From Deltaproteobacteria bacterium (GTDB lineage Bacteria > Myxococcota_A > UBA9042): DNA of 58,477 nt. Made by a program: the position numbers and the translations under genes. Shown here piece by piece: positions 35,101 through 42,508 of this stretch. The DNA is taken from positions 1 through 58,477 of the forward strand of contig JACKFC010000028.1 of NCBI GenBank assembly GCA_020632665.1, in the 5' to 3' direction. The notes under the pieces were generated by a model, which was not told the origin of the DNA, did not search any database, and saw only the letters and a list, made by a program, of their open reading frames with translations. Position 1 is the stretch's first letter. Each line of letters opens with the position of its first letter.

Positions 35101-35952
35101 CGGCGTCGCTTCGGCCAGCTCGGTCAGGAAGGGTCGCATCGCCGCAGCGCCGAGAGCGCAATTCAGCCCGACCGCCGCGATCGGGGCGTGGCTGACGCTC
35201 TGCCAGAACGCGGCCGGCGTCTGCCCCGAGAGGGTGCGGCCCGCGGCGTCGGTGATCGTGCCGCTGACCAGGACCGGCCAACGCGCACCGCGCTCGGCGA
35301 AGAGCTGCTCGATGGCGAAGAGCGCCGCTTTGGCGTTGAGCGTGTCGAAGACGGTCTCGACGAGCAGCCCGTCGGCGCCGCCATCGAGCAGCCCGCGCGC
35401 CTGCTCGGCGTAGTCGCGGACCAGCTCGGCGAAGCTGATATTGCGCGCGCCGGGGTCCATCGCGTCGGGCGAGAGGCTGGCCGAGCGCGGGGTCGGGCCC
35501 ATCGCGCCGAGGACCCAGCAGCGCCGCGTCGGGTCGGCGGCTTCGGTGGCGGCGGCGGCCTCGCGGGCGACCCGGGCGGCGGCGACGTTCGATTCGTAGG
35601 CGACCGCGCCGAGGCCGTATTCGGCGAGCGCGACGCGGGTGCCGCCGAAGGTATTGGTCTCGACGATATCTGCACCGGCGGCGAAGTAGCGGGCGTGCAC
35701 GTCGCGGACGACGTCGGGCCGGGTCATCGCCAGGATATCGTTGCAGCCCTGGAGCGGTTGGTCGTGGGCGGCGAAGCGCTCGCCGCGGAAGTCGGCCTCC
35801 TGCAGGTCGTAGGTCTGCAGCATCGAGCCCATGGCGCCGTCGAGGACCAAGATCCGCTCGCGCATCGCCTGCCACAGCGCACCGGCGGCGCGCGGCGCGG
35901 GATCGAAGACGCGGGCGGATGCGGGGCCTGCGTTGGAGGGCGATTCGGACAT
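32161..35952 (-). CDS. metH: Cobalamin-dependent methionine synthase
   Basis: 1263 aa, slightly longer than the usual ~1230. It transfers methyl from methyltetrahydrofolate to homocysteine via cob(I)alamin. All four modules are present in order: the homocysteine domain with Zn ligands (GLNCALG and VGGCCGTTPDH), the pterin domain (FVNVGERTNIAGSRAFARMI, DVNLDDGLIDG), the B12 domain with the DxHxxG cobalt-ligand motif (VKGDVHDIGKNIVGVVL), and the AdoMet reactivation domain (GIRPAPGYPACPDHRGK). ATG 35952 has GGGAG 7 nt upstream; the longer frame is not used. The last residues EGSVEVVG are encoded by the right 26-bp direct repeat. No cobalamin riboswitch is recognisable upstream; a GC-rich hairpin (CTCGGGCG...CGCCCCGAG) lies about 40 nt before the start. 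Confidence 0.95.
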   Translation of the reverse strand: MSESPSNAGPASARVFDPAPRAAGALWQAMRERILVLDGAMGSMLQTYDLQEADFRGERFAAHDQPLQGCNDILAMTRPDVVRDVHARYFAAGADIVETNTFGGTRVALAEYGLGAVAYESNVAAARVAREAAAATEAADPTRRCWVLGAMGPTPRSASLSPDAMDPGARNISFAELVRDYAEQARGLLDGGADGLLVETVFDTLNAKAALFAIEQLFAERGARWPVLVSGTITDAAGRTLSGQTPAAFWQSVSHAPIAAVGLNCALGAAAMRPFLTELAEATPLPVLCYPNAGLPDELGEYNDDASAMAAVLGDFARQGLLNLVGGCCGTTPDHVRAMAEAVRGLPPRHVPALYADAPPPPRRLHLSGLLPFEKTPEIRFVNVGERTNIAGSRAFARMIRAGDYAAAVEVARDQVENGAQILDVNLDDGLIDGPTAMERFTRLLSAEPDIVKIPVMVDSSDFATIVAGLQNLQGRSVVNSLSLKDGEAIFRERAAIVRNYGAALVVMAFDEQGQADTLPRRVAILDRAIGILLADGWAPEDIIVDPNVLTVGTGIDEHRRYAVEFIEAVREIKRRRPGVLASGGISNVSFAFRGNDIVREAMHAAFLKHAIAAGLDMGIVNAGRVQLYDEIDRVLREAVEDVLFDRRDDATERLVELAEQVKGQGKGRAEAEEAAWRSLPVEGRLEHALVHGVDKYIEADTEEALAALGRPLLVIEGPLMAGMAVVGERFGAGRMFLPQVVKSARVMKKAVAWLQPAMEAEKAAGGGRAAGRVLLATVKGDVHDIGKNIVGVVLACNGYEVIDLGVMVPAERILDAAREHGVDVIGLSGLITPSLHEMVHFASEMERQGVTLPLLIGGATTSKVHTALKVEPVRPSGAPVVWVPDASRAPGVVTALLGEERAAFAAENAAELAAVRAKRAARPAAKLLPLEDARARAFAAGAASAPIPARPGITPIDDVSVATLRDFIDWTPFFQTWELRGAYPAILQDAQQGETARTLFAEAQAMLDRIVAEGWIRPRGVVGLFPAFADGDDIRVYAAEQPDLRHPLATIHGLRQQRVGSGPRLALADYLRPLPDATTATNTANVDGAACDWLGAFVVTTGHGVHERVAALRAAHHDDEAILLEALADRLAEAFAEWLHAHVRRTLWAYAPDEDLDNDGLIAMRYRGIRPAPGYPACPDHRGKEALWALTDAAATTGVTLTESLAMWPAASVSGWYFAHPEARYFGIGAIGADQLADYARRRGEPIETARRWLEGSVEVVG
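32163..32188 (+). repeat. Direct repeat, right copy = 3' end of metH
   Basis: 25/26 identical to 30342-32367's left partner at 30342-30367. This copy is the last codons of metH (EGSVEVVG and the first bases of the stop). After the shared 26 bp the two flanks differ at once on both sides, which marks the recombination boundary. Confidence 0.88.
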
Positions 35953-36377
35953 CGAGGGACTCCCGCGCGACCGGGAGGCCGCGGCTCGGGGCGTTTTGGC
36001 ATCGCCCGAGGCAGCGTGCAATGATCCGGCCGTGGACCTCTTCGGCGCCGGCCCCGCACTCCCCGACGGATGCAAACCCCGCACGGCACGATGAGCGTCG
36101 GCCTCACCGCGTGCGGCTGCTGCGGCTGGATCGCCGACGTCACCGGCTACCGCTACGCCGGGCGTGGTGAGGCCCCACGGCGCGACGCCCCTCGCGCTGT
36201 GGAGCATTCCCACACGGGCGGCGTCTGCCGCGACACGCATGTCAGAGATGCGCCGGCACCCTCGCTGCCACGGCGGCGCAGTGTCGCGTTGACGGGCGAT
36301 GGCACGACTCCTGCACATATTTCGACACAAGAGAGCGGAAGCTGGGGGAGCGACCCGGGGCAGGGTAGGAGTACCTC
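35953..36377. other. Intergenic region between divergent metH and the DUF2330 gene
   Basis: 425 nt with no convincing gene; the frames through it lack ribosome binding sites and family similarity. It holds a hairpin next to metH (about 35975-36000) and, at 36229-36288, two 8-nt outer arms (CGCGACAC / GTGTCGCG) enclosing a small hairpin GCAT-GTCAGAG-ATGC and a second stem GCCG...CGGC, which could form a three-way junction. A weak TTGACG at 36289-36294 could be a -35 box for the DUF2330 gene, but no good -10 follows at the right distance. Both genes must start transcription from this region. Confidence 0.5.
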
Positions 36378-38471
36378 ATGCAGAAGATTCCGATGCGGCA
36401 GCGCGTGCGACGCACGTGGCTGTGCGGTGTGTGGCTTGGTCTGCTCGTCGCGTCGATGTCGGCGGCTCCGGCCTGGGCCTGTGGTGGCTGCTTCGCGCCG
36501 CTGCCGCCGGATGGTTCGCCGCCGGCGACCGGGCCGGGCATCGTGCAGACGGCAGAGCGCGTGCTCTTCGTGCAGGACCCTGCCGAGAAGGTCACGCGGG
36601 TCTGGGTGGAGGTGCGCTACAGCGGTCCGGCCAACGACTTCGCCTGGGTGCTGCCGCTGCCGAGCAAGCCCAAGGTCAGCACCGGCAGCTCGTGGATCTT
36701 CGACCGGCTCGACCTGGCTACGGCGCCGCGCTTCGAGGTCACGCCGCGAAAGGACGAGAATTGCGCGATCTACAAGCCGCCGGTGGTCGACGGCTCCGAC
36801 GACGGCGGCAGATCCAGCGCCAGCGACCACAGCAGCGAAAACAACGGCTACCGCGAAAACGGTGGCTGCGGCTTCAGCGGCGGCGACATGACGAGCTACA
36901 CGGTCTCGGGCGCTCCAGCGGGCTCTTCCGGTGGCGGCGAAGGCAGCGTCGCGAGCACCTTGTCCGACTCCGACACGGTCTCCGGCGAGGCGGCCAACCA
37001 CGAGGTCGACCTGCTCGAGCACGACCAGACCGGCCCTTACGCCTACGACATCATCGAGAGCAGCAAGCCCGAGGCGCTGCAGAAGTGGCTCAACGACCAC
37101 GGCTACGCGGTGCCGGAGGCGGCCGGGCCGATCATCGCCTCACACGTCGCCAAGGGAGACGTCTTCCTCGCCGTGCGGCTGAAGAACGGCGCCGGCGTGC
37201 AGGAGATCCGCCCGATCGCCCTGGAGATGCCGGACGCCGAGCCGTGTGTGCCGCTGCGGCTGACCTCGATCGCGGCGGTCGAAGACACCAGCGTCGTGGT
37301 CTACCTCGCCGGCAAGGGCCGCGGCGTGCCGCGCAACACGCTGCACGTCGTGCCCAACCTGGCGCGCTTCTCGTGGCTGACCGGTGCCTCGAACTACCTG
37401 CAGCTGCTCTCGACCGCGTTCGACGAGGCTGGTGGCCACGCGTTCACCACCGAATTCTCGGGCGCGACCGCGCAGTTGGAGATCCAGGACAGCTTCAGCC
37501 TGTGGCTTCGGGCGGGGCGATTCGGAACGAAGCACGGCCTCTACGTTCCGGGCAACCCGCTGGTCCAGCCCAAGCCGACCGAGCCGCTCTTTGCATTGGT
37601 CAAGACCGTCGACCAATTCGTGACTGCGCTCGGCATCAGCGGCATCGCGATCACGCCCGAGATCGCCGCCGTGTTCGAGGAGGTCACGCACCTGGCCGAG
37701 AAGATGGGGCGCTCGGATCTGCAGAAGCTCTACTTCGAGCTGCAGATCATGCAGACCTCGGTCCCCACCGCGCTCTCGGCCGATCCGGTGAACGGCGCGG
37801 CGATCGACGCCAAGATCATCCCGCTGCTCGACGCCGATATCGACCCCGAAGCGATCCAGGCCATGATCCAGGCCATCCAATCGCAGCCGACGCTGACCCG
37901 CTTGGTGATGCTGATCTCGCCCGACGAGATGGACCGCGATCCCGTCTTCGGCTTCAACCCGAAGCTGCCGCCGGTCGGCTCGTACCACCACGCCTTCATC
38001 AACGCGGTCTGCAACAGTGGCTGGTATCCGGCCAAATCGGTGCGGCTCGCCATCTCCGGCTACGGCAGCTGGGTCCTCGACGCACCCAGCTACCTCAGCG
38101 CGCCGTTCCCCTATGGCGCCAGCCAGTTCTCCGATCCGCGGTTCAAGTCGGCGCCCTCCGCTGCCAGCATCGAGCTTCTCGACGAGCAATCGGGGGTGCC
38201 AAAGGTGGTGCCGACGGCGCAGCTCGAGCTGATCGACGCTGCGATCTTGGGCAACAAGCCGGGCGATCCGGCCCTACCCGAGGGCGTGGTGATGCAGACC
38301 GGCACGAGCTGGACGCCGCCGCCGAGTGACCCGATCCGCACCGAGAAGAGCAGCTACAGCGGCGGCGTCGGCCACCGCACGCGGAGCCCACTGGTGCTGC
38401 TGTGGTTCGTGCTGATGCTGCTGAGCCCGCTGTGGATCCTGCGCGCGTTGAACCGGCCGGGCGTCGAGTAG
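36378..38471 (+). CDS. DUF2330 exported protein with C-terminal membrane anchor
   Basis: 697 aa. The signal peptide (LGLLVASMSAAPAWA) is followed directly by CGGCFAP and then TAERVLFVQDPAEKVTRVWVEVRYSGPANDFAWVLPLPSKP, the DUF2330 signature. Residues about 135-205 are a Ser/Gly/Asp-rich insertion. The C-terminus ends with a hydrophobic segment (LVLLWFVLMLLSPLWIL) followed by RALNRPG, a sorting-type or anchor tail that leaves the protein on the membrane facing outwards. Function of DUF2330 is unknown; the family is common in Myxococcota. GGAG lies 7 nt before ATG 36378; an in-frame ATG five codons later is possible. It is convergent with the broken TIG-domain fragment. Confidence 0.83.
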   Translation: MQKIPMRQRVRRTWLCGVWLGLLVASMSAAPAWACGGCFAPLPPDGSPPATGPGIVQTAERVLFVQDPAEKVTRVWVEVRYSGPANDFAWVLPLPSKPKVSTGSSWIFDRLDLATAPRFEVTPRKDENCAIYKPPVVDGSDDGGRSSASDHSSENNGYRENGGCGFSGGDMTSYTVSGAPAGSSGGGEGSVASTLSDSDTVSGEAANHEVDLLEHDQTGPYAYDIIESSKPEALQKWLNDHGYAVPEAAGPIIASHVAKGDVFLAVRLKNGAGVQEIRPIALEMPDAEPCVPLRLTSIAAVEDTSVVVYLAGKGRGVPRNTLHVVPNLARFSWLTGASNYLQLLSTAFDEAGGHAFTTEFSGATAQLEIQDSFSLWLRAGRFGTKHGLYVPGNPLVQPKPTEPLFALVKTVDQFVTALGISGIAITPEIAAVFEEVTHLAEKMGRSDLQKLYFELQIMQTSVPTALSADPVNGAAIDAKIIPLLDADIDPEAIQAMIQAIQSQPTLTRLVMLISPDEMDRDPVFGFNPKLPPVGSYHHAFINAVCNSGWYPAKSVRLAISGYGSWVLDAPSYLSAPFPYGASQFSDPRFKSAPSAASIELLDEQSGVPKVVPTAQLELIDAAILGNKPGDPALPEGVVMQTGTSWTPPPSDPIRTEKSSYSGGVGHRTRSPLVLLWFVLMLLSPLWILRALNRPGVE

Positions 38472-38475
38472 CGAG

Positions 38476-38529
38476 GGCGGCTCGGGCCGCGGGCGCGGCG
38501 TGCGCGCGACGTCCGTCGGCCCGGCCGCC
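38476..38529. terminator. Candidate bidirectional GC-rich hairpin
   Basis: GGCGGCTCGGGCCG (38476-38489) pairs with CGGCCCGGCCGCC (38517-38529), one bulged base, loop of 27 nt. It lies between the convergent DUF2330 gene and the TIG fragment. No T-run follows, so it may be only a barrier-type or Rho-assisted terminator. Confidence 0.4.
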
Positions 38530-38850
38530 TACTCGACGATGGTGACGAAGACCTCGTTGGTCTTGGCGCCATCGGCGGTGATGACGCGGATCGAGACCTT
38601 CGCCGTATTCGGAAAGCTGGGCATGTCGAAGCTGAGCTGGTTGTCCTTCCAGCCGGTCCAGGTGACCGTCACCGGCTGCCCACCGACCTTGACGGTGCCG
38701 GGCTTGTTGCCGAAGAACTTGCCCTTGACCCAGACGTCGCTGCCGACCTTGACGGTATCGGACGAGGTGGAGGCGATCCGCGGCAGCTCGATGCCGAAAG
38801 AGGCCTGCCCGCTGGTCGTGCTGGTGAATTGGTTGGGAACCAAATTCCAT
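38529..38850 (-). pseudogene. C-terminal fragment of an IPT/TIG-domain lipoprotein
   Basis: The frame encodes LVPNQFTSTTSGQASFGIELPRI, which looks like the last strand of one IPT/TIG domain, then a complete TIG domain (SSDTVKVGSDVWVKGKFFGNKPGTVKVGG...SIRVITADGAKTNEVFVTIVE) and a normal stop at 38529. There is no signal peptide or ribosome binding site, and upstream the frame becomes nonsense and stops near 38871. The N-terminal half is most likely the piece at 41445-42386, which is on the same strand and ends inside a TIG domain. A different frame just upstream (AADADDSATADVV) resembles a lipoprotein linker, perhaps from yet another gene. Confidence 0.6.
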
Positions 38851-38996
38851 CGCCAACGACATCGGCGGTAGCTGAGTCATCAGCGTCAGCGGCGGGGCCA
38901 GTCCAAGAACACATGCTGATCAATCTGGCCTCCACTGGGCGCGAGTACCGCGCGCACGGACTCGGATCACCCCGGAAAACGCGAGAACGCAGCATC

Positions 38997-39240
38997 TGCG
39001 ACAGCCACAGCGACAGCCACAGCGACAGCAGCGGCGGCAGCGGCGGCAGCGGCAGCAGCAGCGACAGCAGCGGCTGCAGCAGCATCAGCGGCAGCGGCAG
39101 CGACAGCGACAGCGACAGCAGCAGCGACAGCGACAGCGACAGCAACAGCGACAGCGACAGCAACAGCGACAGCGACAGCAACAGCGTCAGCGACAGCAAC
39201 AGCGTCAGCGTCAGCGTCAGCGTCAGCACCAGCAACTGCC
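38997..39240. repeat. Degenerate hexanucleotide (CAGCGA)n repeat tract
   Basis: About 240 nt built of CAGCGA-type hexamers with variants CAGCGG, CAGCAA and CAGCGT. Read on the minus strand in the frame of the TIG fragment it gives (Ala-Val/Asp)n, like the Ala/Asp linkers of the lipoproteins in this window; read on the plus strand it gives Ser-Asp/Asn repeats. No signal peptide or ribosome binding site is attached to either reading, so it is probably a decayed lipoprotein linker. Confidence 0.75.
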
Positions 39241-39281
39241 CACCAAAGCCCTACCCAAACCCCACCTCCGTTCCTGGTGCC

Positions 39282-39422
39282 GGCCGTGTGCGCCGCCCAC
39301 TTCGGCCCGTTCTCGCCGGGGCAGCGCCGAGCGCAAGGGTTCGCTTCGCCGGCTGCGCCGCCCTTGACGCTCGGCGCTTGCGCCCCGGCGGAACTGGCCT
39401 GCGTCGGGCGGCACACACGGCC
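39282..39422. repeat. Large imperfect inverted repeat (hairpin) upstream of the four-helix-bundle gene
   Basis: The left arm 39282-39339 and right arm 39361-39422 are reverse complements over about 58-62 nt with few mismatches and bulges; the loop is 21 nt. The inner ends (GCAAGGG / CCCTTG) and outer ends (GGCCGTGTG / CACACGGCC) are well matched. The hairpin ends 29 nt before the start codon of the next gene. It could be an RNA element, a MITE-like remnant or a folded leader. Confidence 0.75.
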
Positions 39423-39451
39423 TTGGGGCCGGGCCCGGAGGGAGGTTTTCG

Positions 39452-39823
39452 ATGTCGGAGGGTCATGTGGAACGTGGAGGATTGCGCCGGCCGTTGGTTG
39501 CTGGGCGGTGCGCGGAGCGCGCGGCGGGTCTCGCGATTGCGGTGGGCCAGACGCTGCCGCCCGCGGTGCGGTGCCTGTCGGATCAGCTCACTCGTGCGGC
39601 GCTCTCGACCCCGCTCAACCTCGCCGAGGGGTTGGGCCGCACCGGGCGAGATCGGCTGCACCACCTGCGGATCGCCTATGGCTCGGTTCGCGAGGCGCAG
39701 TCGGCGGCGCGGATCGTCGCGGCGAGCGGCCTTGGCGATGGCGAGAAGGCGGCGCAGCTCGTGGCGGAGCTCGACGAGCTCGGGGCGCTGGTCTGGGGCC
39801 TCATCCGATGGGCTGGGGGGTAG
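39452..39823 (+). CDS. Four-helix-bundle protein (S23/IVP family, TIGR02436-like)
   Basis: 123 aa; the core LSDQLTRAALSTPLNLAEGLGRTGRDRLHHLRIAYGSVREAQSAARIV matches the four-helix-bundle family first found as proteins coded by intervening sequences in 23S rRNA; diversity-generating-retroelement Avd proteins share the fold. ATG 39452 has GGGAGG 6 nt upstream. It is placed between a very large hairpin (39282-39422) and a REP-like inverted pair (39909-40098), in a patch of broken genes, which suggests that it arrived as part of a mobile unit. No reverse transcriptase or rRNA is nearby. Molecular function is unknown; family members bind nucleic acid or partner proteins. Confidence 0.8.
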   Translation: MSEGHVERGGLRRPLVAGRCAERAAGLAIAVGQTLPPAVRCLSDQLTRAALSTPLNLAEGLGRTGRDRLHHLRIAYGSVREAQSAARIVAASGLGDGEKAAQLVAELDELGALVWGLIRWAGG

Positions 39824-39908
39824 GCCCGCAGCTGCGCTGCCCTTCTCCTGCCCACATGACGCGGATCGCCACAAAGTCATTTTCTATCGCGATATTCCGA
39901 GCGTTTCG

Positions 39909-40098
39909 AAGCTCTCTCCCCGCGTTGGCGGGGAGAGATGGGCCGGAGGCCCAGAGAGGGGACATCGGAGAATCGAGTGCCGTTCGGCACGCCGCAAAGC
40001 AACAGTCGAGCGCCCAAGGGCGCGCTTCCTTGCTTCACCCCTCACTGCCTTCGCCTTCGGCTTCGGCATCTCTCCCCGCTGTAGCGGGGAGAGAGCTT
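39909..40098. repeat. REP/BIME-like element with terminal inverted palindromes
   Basis: Two 32-nt copies in opposite orientation, 39909-39940 and 40067-40098, each contain the palindrome CTCTCCCCGC-n-GCGGGGAGAG flanked by AAGCT and ATG. Between them lies about 125 nt including GGGCCGGAGGCCC. This is the arrangement of bacterial interspersed palindromic elements that are copied by a REP-associated transposase; no such transposase is in the window. Confidence 0.75.
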
Positions 40099-40200
40099 GA
40101 ACTCCACCAAGCCTGAGCAGCGAAAGCCAGTCATCGGACGACCAACTCGCGGACCTCACTGCTGTCCAATTCGCTTCCATCAATCGGTATTGACGAAGAA

Positions 40201-40815
40201 AATGAGCGATGCGGATCGCGTGGGTCCTGCAAGGTCCGCACCCTCTGCGCGAGCTGCGACGGCCGGCGCATGGCAGACCAGGCGGCGCGCCTCTGTGACG
40301 AGGTCTTGCCCCGGCAGCGCGTGCGGCAATACGTCCTCACGCTGCCGGCTGCGCTGCGCTACCGCGTCGCCTTCGACTCCGCGCTGCTCAGTGAAATCCT
40401 CAGCACCTGGATTGCCGCGCTGACGGCCAGCAAGCGCAAGCGCGCCCGCGCTGCCGGTCTGCACGACGCTCGTTGCGCGGGCTTCACCGGCATCCAGCGC
40501 TTCGGCGACGGCCTCCGGCTGAACCCGGATTTCCATACGATCTTCTTGGACGGCGTCTACGTCGCGGTGGCAGGCAGCGAGCGCCCGCGCTTCGTCGCAT
40601 TGCCGCCACCGACGCAGCGCCAGGTCGAGGAACTGCTCGGCCGCGCGCGTTGCGCCATCCTGCGCCGGATTCAGCGCCTGGGCCTGATTCACGAGATCAT
40701 CGACCGCGAACCGGGCCTGTTCGACCCCATATCCGAGGCCGAGCCCGTACTCGCGCACTGTGCCGCGGCGAGCCTGCTCGACCGCGTGGCGGTCGGCGAG
40801 CGCGCCGGTCTTCGA
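40201..40815 (+). pseudogene. IS91-family (HUH/Y1) transposase remnant
   Basis: The frame contains the end of the N-terminal zinc-binding domain (CKVRTLCASCDGRRMADQAARL) and then the first part of the Y2/IS91 transposase domain (VRQYVLTLPAALRYRVAFD, IQRFGDGLRLNPDFHTIFLDGVYV). The HxH-type HUH metal site appears as NPDFHTIF, with the first His (usually NxHFH) replaced by Asp. It is truncated at the 5' end, where upstream codons are not homologous and no start is credible, and at the 3' end, where it runs into an IS110 fragment near 40808-40815. The catalytic Tyr region is missing. Confidence 0.72.
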
Positions 40816-41422
40816 GCTGCGCAGCATCTGCCGGCACGCTGTCTCGGTGCGCAAGACCGTCGCTGCGGACAAGGCACGCCTGGCGCGGACCGAGGCGGCG
40901 TCCGCGCTCGGAGCGGTGGTGCAGCAGGACATCGGTGCGTCCATCGAGCACGGCGAACGCCGGATCGAGGCGCTGCAGCAAGCGTGTCTCGACGTCATCG
41001 CGGCGGACCAGGCGCTGTCGGCGGCTTTCGGGCTGCTGTGCACGATCCCGGGCGTCGGTCCGGTGAGCGCGGTGCAGCTGCTCAGCGAACTGGCCGTGCT
41101 GCCGGCCGACATGACGGCGAAGCAATGGACCGCGCACGCCGGCCTGGACGTGCGCGAGCACCGCTCGGGCACGTCGATCGACAAGGCGCCGCGTATCAGC
41201 CGTGCGGGCAACGCGTATCTGCGACGACGTCAAGAAACACACCGGCGCACCAGGATGACGACCGCGAGGAGCGCTGCTGAGCCAACCGAGCGATTCGGCG
41301 CGGTCGTGGTCGCGCGCGGCAAGCCGAAGATGAAGGCGGTCGTGGCGGTGATGCGAAAGCTGCTGCACGCCATCTGGGGGATGCTTCGGTCCCAAAGCGC
41401 TTGGGATGGCGAGCGATTTTGC
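40808..41422 (+). pseudogene. IS110-family transposase remnant (C-terminal Transposase_20 part)
   Basis: In a frame one base away from the IS91 remnant, VFELRSICRHAVSVRKTVAADKARLAR leads into LLCTIPGVGPVSAVQLLSELAVLPAD, TAHAGLDVREHRSGTSIDKAPRISRAGNAYLRR, the Transposase_20 core of IS110 transposases. After that the usual MPALVAxRHD stretch is out of frame, and the match resumes at KPKMKAVVAVMRKLLHAIWGML to GERFC. The N-terminal DEDD (RuvC-like) catalytic domain is absent. It is a non-functional fragment with at least two frameshifts. Confidence 0.75.
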
Positions 41423-41444
41423 ACGACGGTCGTTGTCTCTGAAG

Positions 41445-42386
41445 CTACGGCAAGCCGGATCCCGGAGCCCCTTGCGGAGCGCCGTGTGCCCATCGCCCAC
41501 GCGTCAGCGGAGCCGCCGCGCGCACGCGCAGGCCGGACTGCGCCGGGAAGGTCTGGGTGCCGACCTGGATCTCGACCTTGCTCGGATCCCAGCCGAAGCC
41601 CTGCCCCCAGATGCTCTGCACGCCGTTGGCCTGCACCTCGAGCAGCGGCCCGTCAACGGTCGAGATGGCGGTGGCCGCGCCGATCTGCACCAGCTTTGGG
41701 GCCTTGTCGTAGGGAGGATGCAGGCGCGCGGCGAATTCCCCGGCGCGGTCGGTCGTCCCGCTGCACCAGAGCTCGGGCGGGTAGGACTTCAAGATGCCGT
41801 ACGGCGGGTCCATCGTGATCAGCGACCACCCACCGCCCTCGTGGCGATAGATCCCGATATCGTGAAACGTCGCCGCGAAAGGCATCGCCGAGGCCGGCAT
41901 GTGGACGCTGATCCAGGCCGGCTTGGCGAAGGTCGTCACCGCGGGCGTCAGACGATAGCGGCGGCTCGGCACCACCCAAGCGTCGCCGGCGACCGTATCG
42001 ACCTTGCCGGCGGCGGGCAGCAGCTGCTCCAGCCGCAACGTCGTCGTCGTCGCCAACGCACCGGCGGGGATTTGGATCGTGACGCTATTGTCGACGTTGC
42101 GCAGCGTGCCGCCCTCGGGGCCGATCGCCTGCTCGTCGATCAACGTCGGCTCGACCTCCACCGGTCCACCGTCGACGCCGCCGCCCGCGTCGCTGTCGCC
42201 GCCGCCGCCGTCGCCGCCGCCGCTGCTGTCGCTGCTGCTGTCGCCGCCGCTGTCCCCGCTGCTGCTGCCGTCGCCGCCGCTGCTACCGCCGCTGCTGCAA
42301 CCGGCCGCCGCCAAGACCACGGCCAACAGCACCACGCCGAGTCCGGCCACCCATCCGCCACGCGAATTCCACATGCCGCACCCCAC
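41445..42386 (-). pseudogene. ZU5/TIG lipoprotein, 3'-truncated by the mobile-element patch
   Basis: 313 aa with a signal peptide and lipobox LAAAGC, a Ser/Gly/Asp-rich linker (about residues 32-72), then a ZU5-like domain (IGPEGGTLRNVDNSVTIQIPAGALATTTTLRLEQL) and the first half of an IPT/TIG domain (VQSIWGQGFGWDPSKVEIQVGTQTFPA). The last ~25 residues (from about QSGLRVRAAAPLTRG) do not continue the fold and are probably read from foreign DNA. The missing end of the TIG domain plus one more TIG domain occur on the same strand at 38529-38850. It may still be expressed as a short lipoprotein. The gene has the same lipobox-linker design as its neighbours. Confidence 0.65.
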
Positions 42387-42508
42387 GCCGCAAGCCGCGG
42401 CCCTGCCCTCAAGCTAGGCCCCAACGGCGTCACGAGGCGCCGAAACACACTGGCCGCCGGCCACATCAGCCGCTAGACTCGGGCCAACCTCAGCCGCAGG
42501 AGCCCGCG

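Noticed and set aside
32008..36024. A 1338-aa plus-strand frame opposite metH
   Set aside because: metH is complete with all four domains on the minus strand; this frame is a shadow.
35953..36377. Cobalamin, SAM or SAH riboswitch upstream of metH
   Set aside because: No match to the B12 box, SAM-I or SAH core sequences could be recognised on the minus strand.
39452..39823. Diversity-generating retroelement (Avd-like four-helix bundle)
   Set aside because: No reverse transcriptase or template/variable repeat pair is present in the window; only the shared fold remains.
38829..40100. Ser-Asp repeat adhesin-like frame on the plus strand
   Set aside because: The SDSDSN stretch is a by-product of the hexanucleotide tract; no signal peptide, no anchor, and the frame runs on through a hairpin and an opposite-composition region with no similarity.
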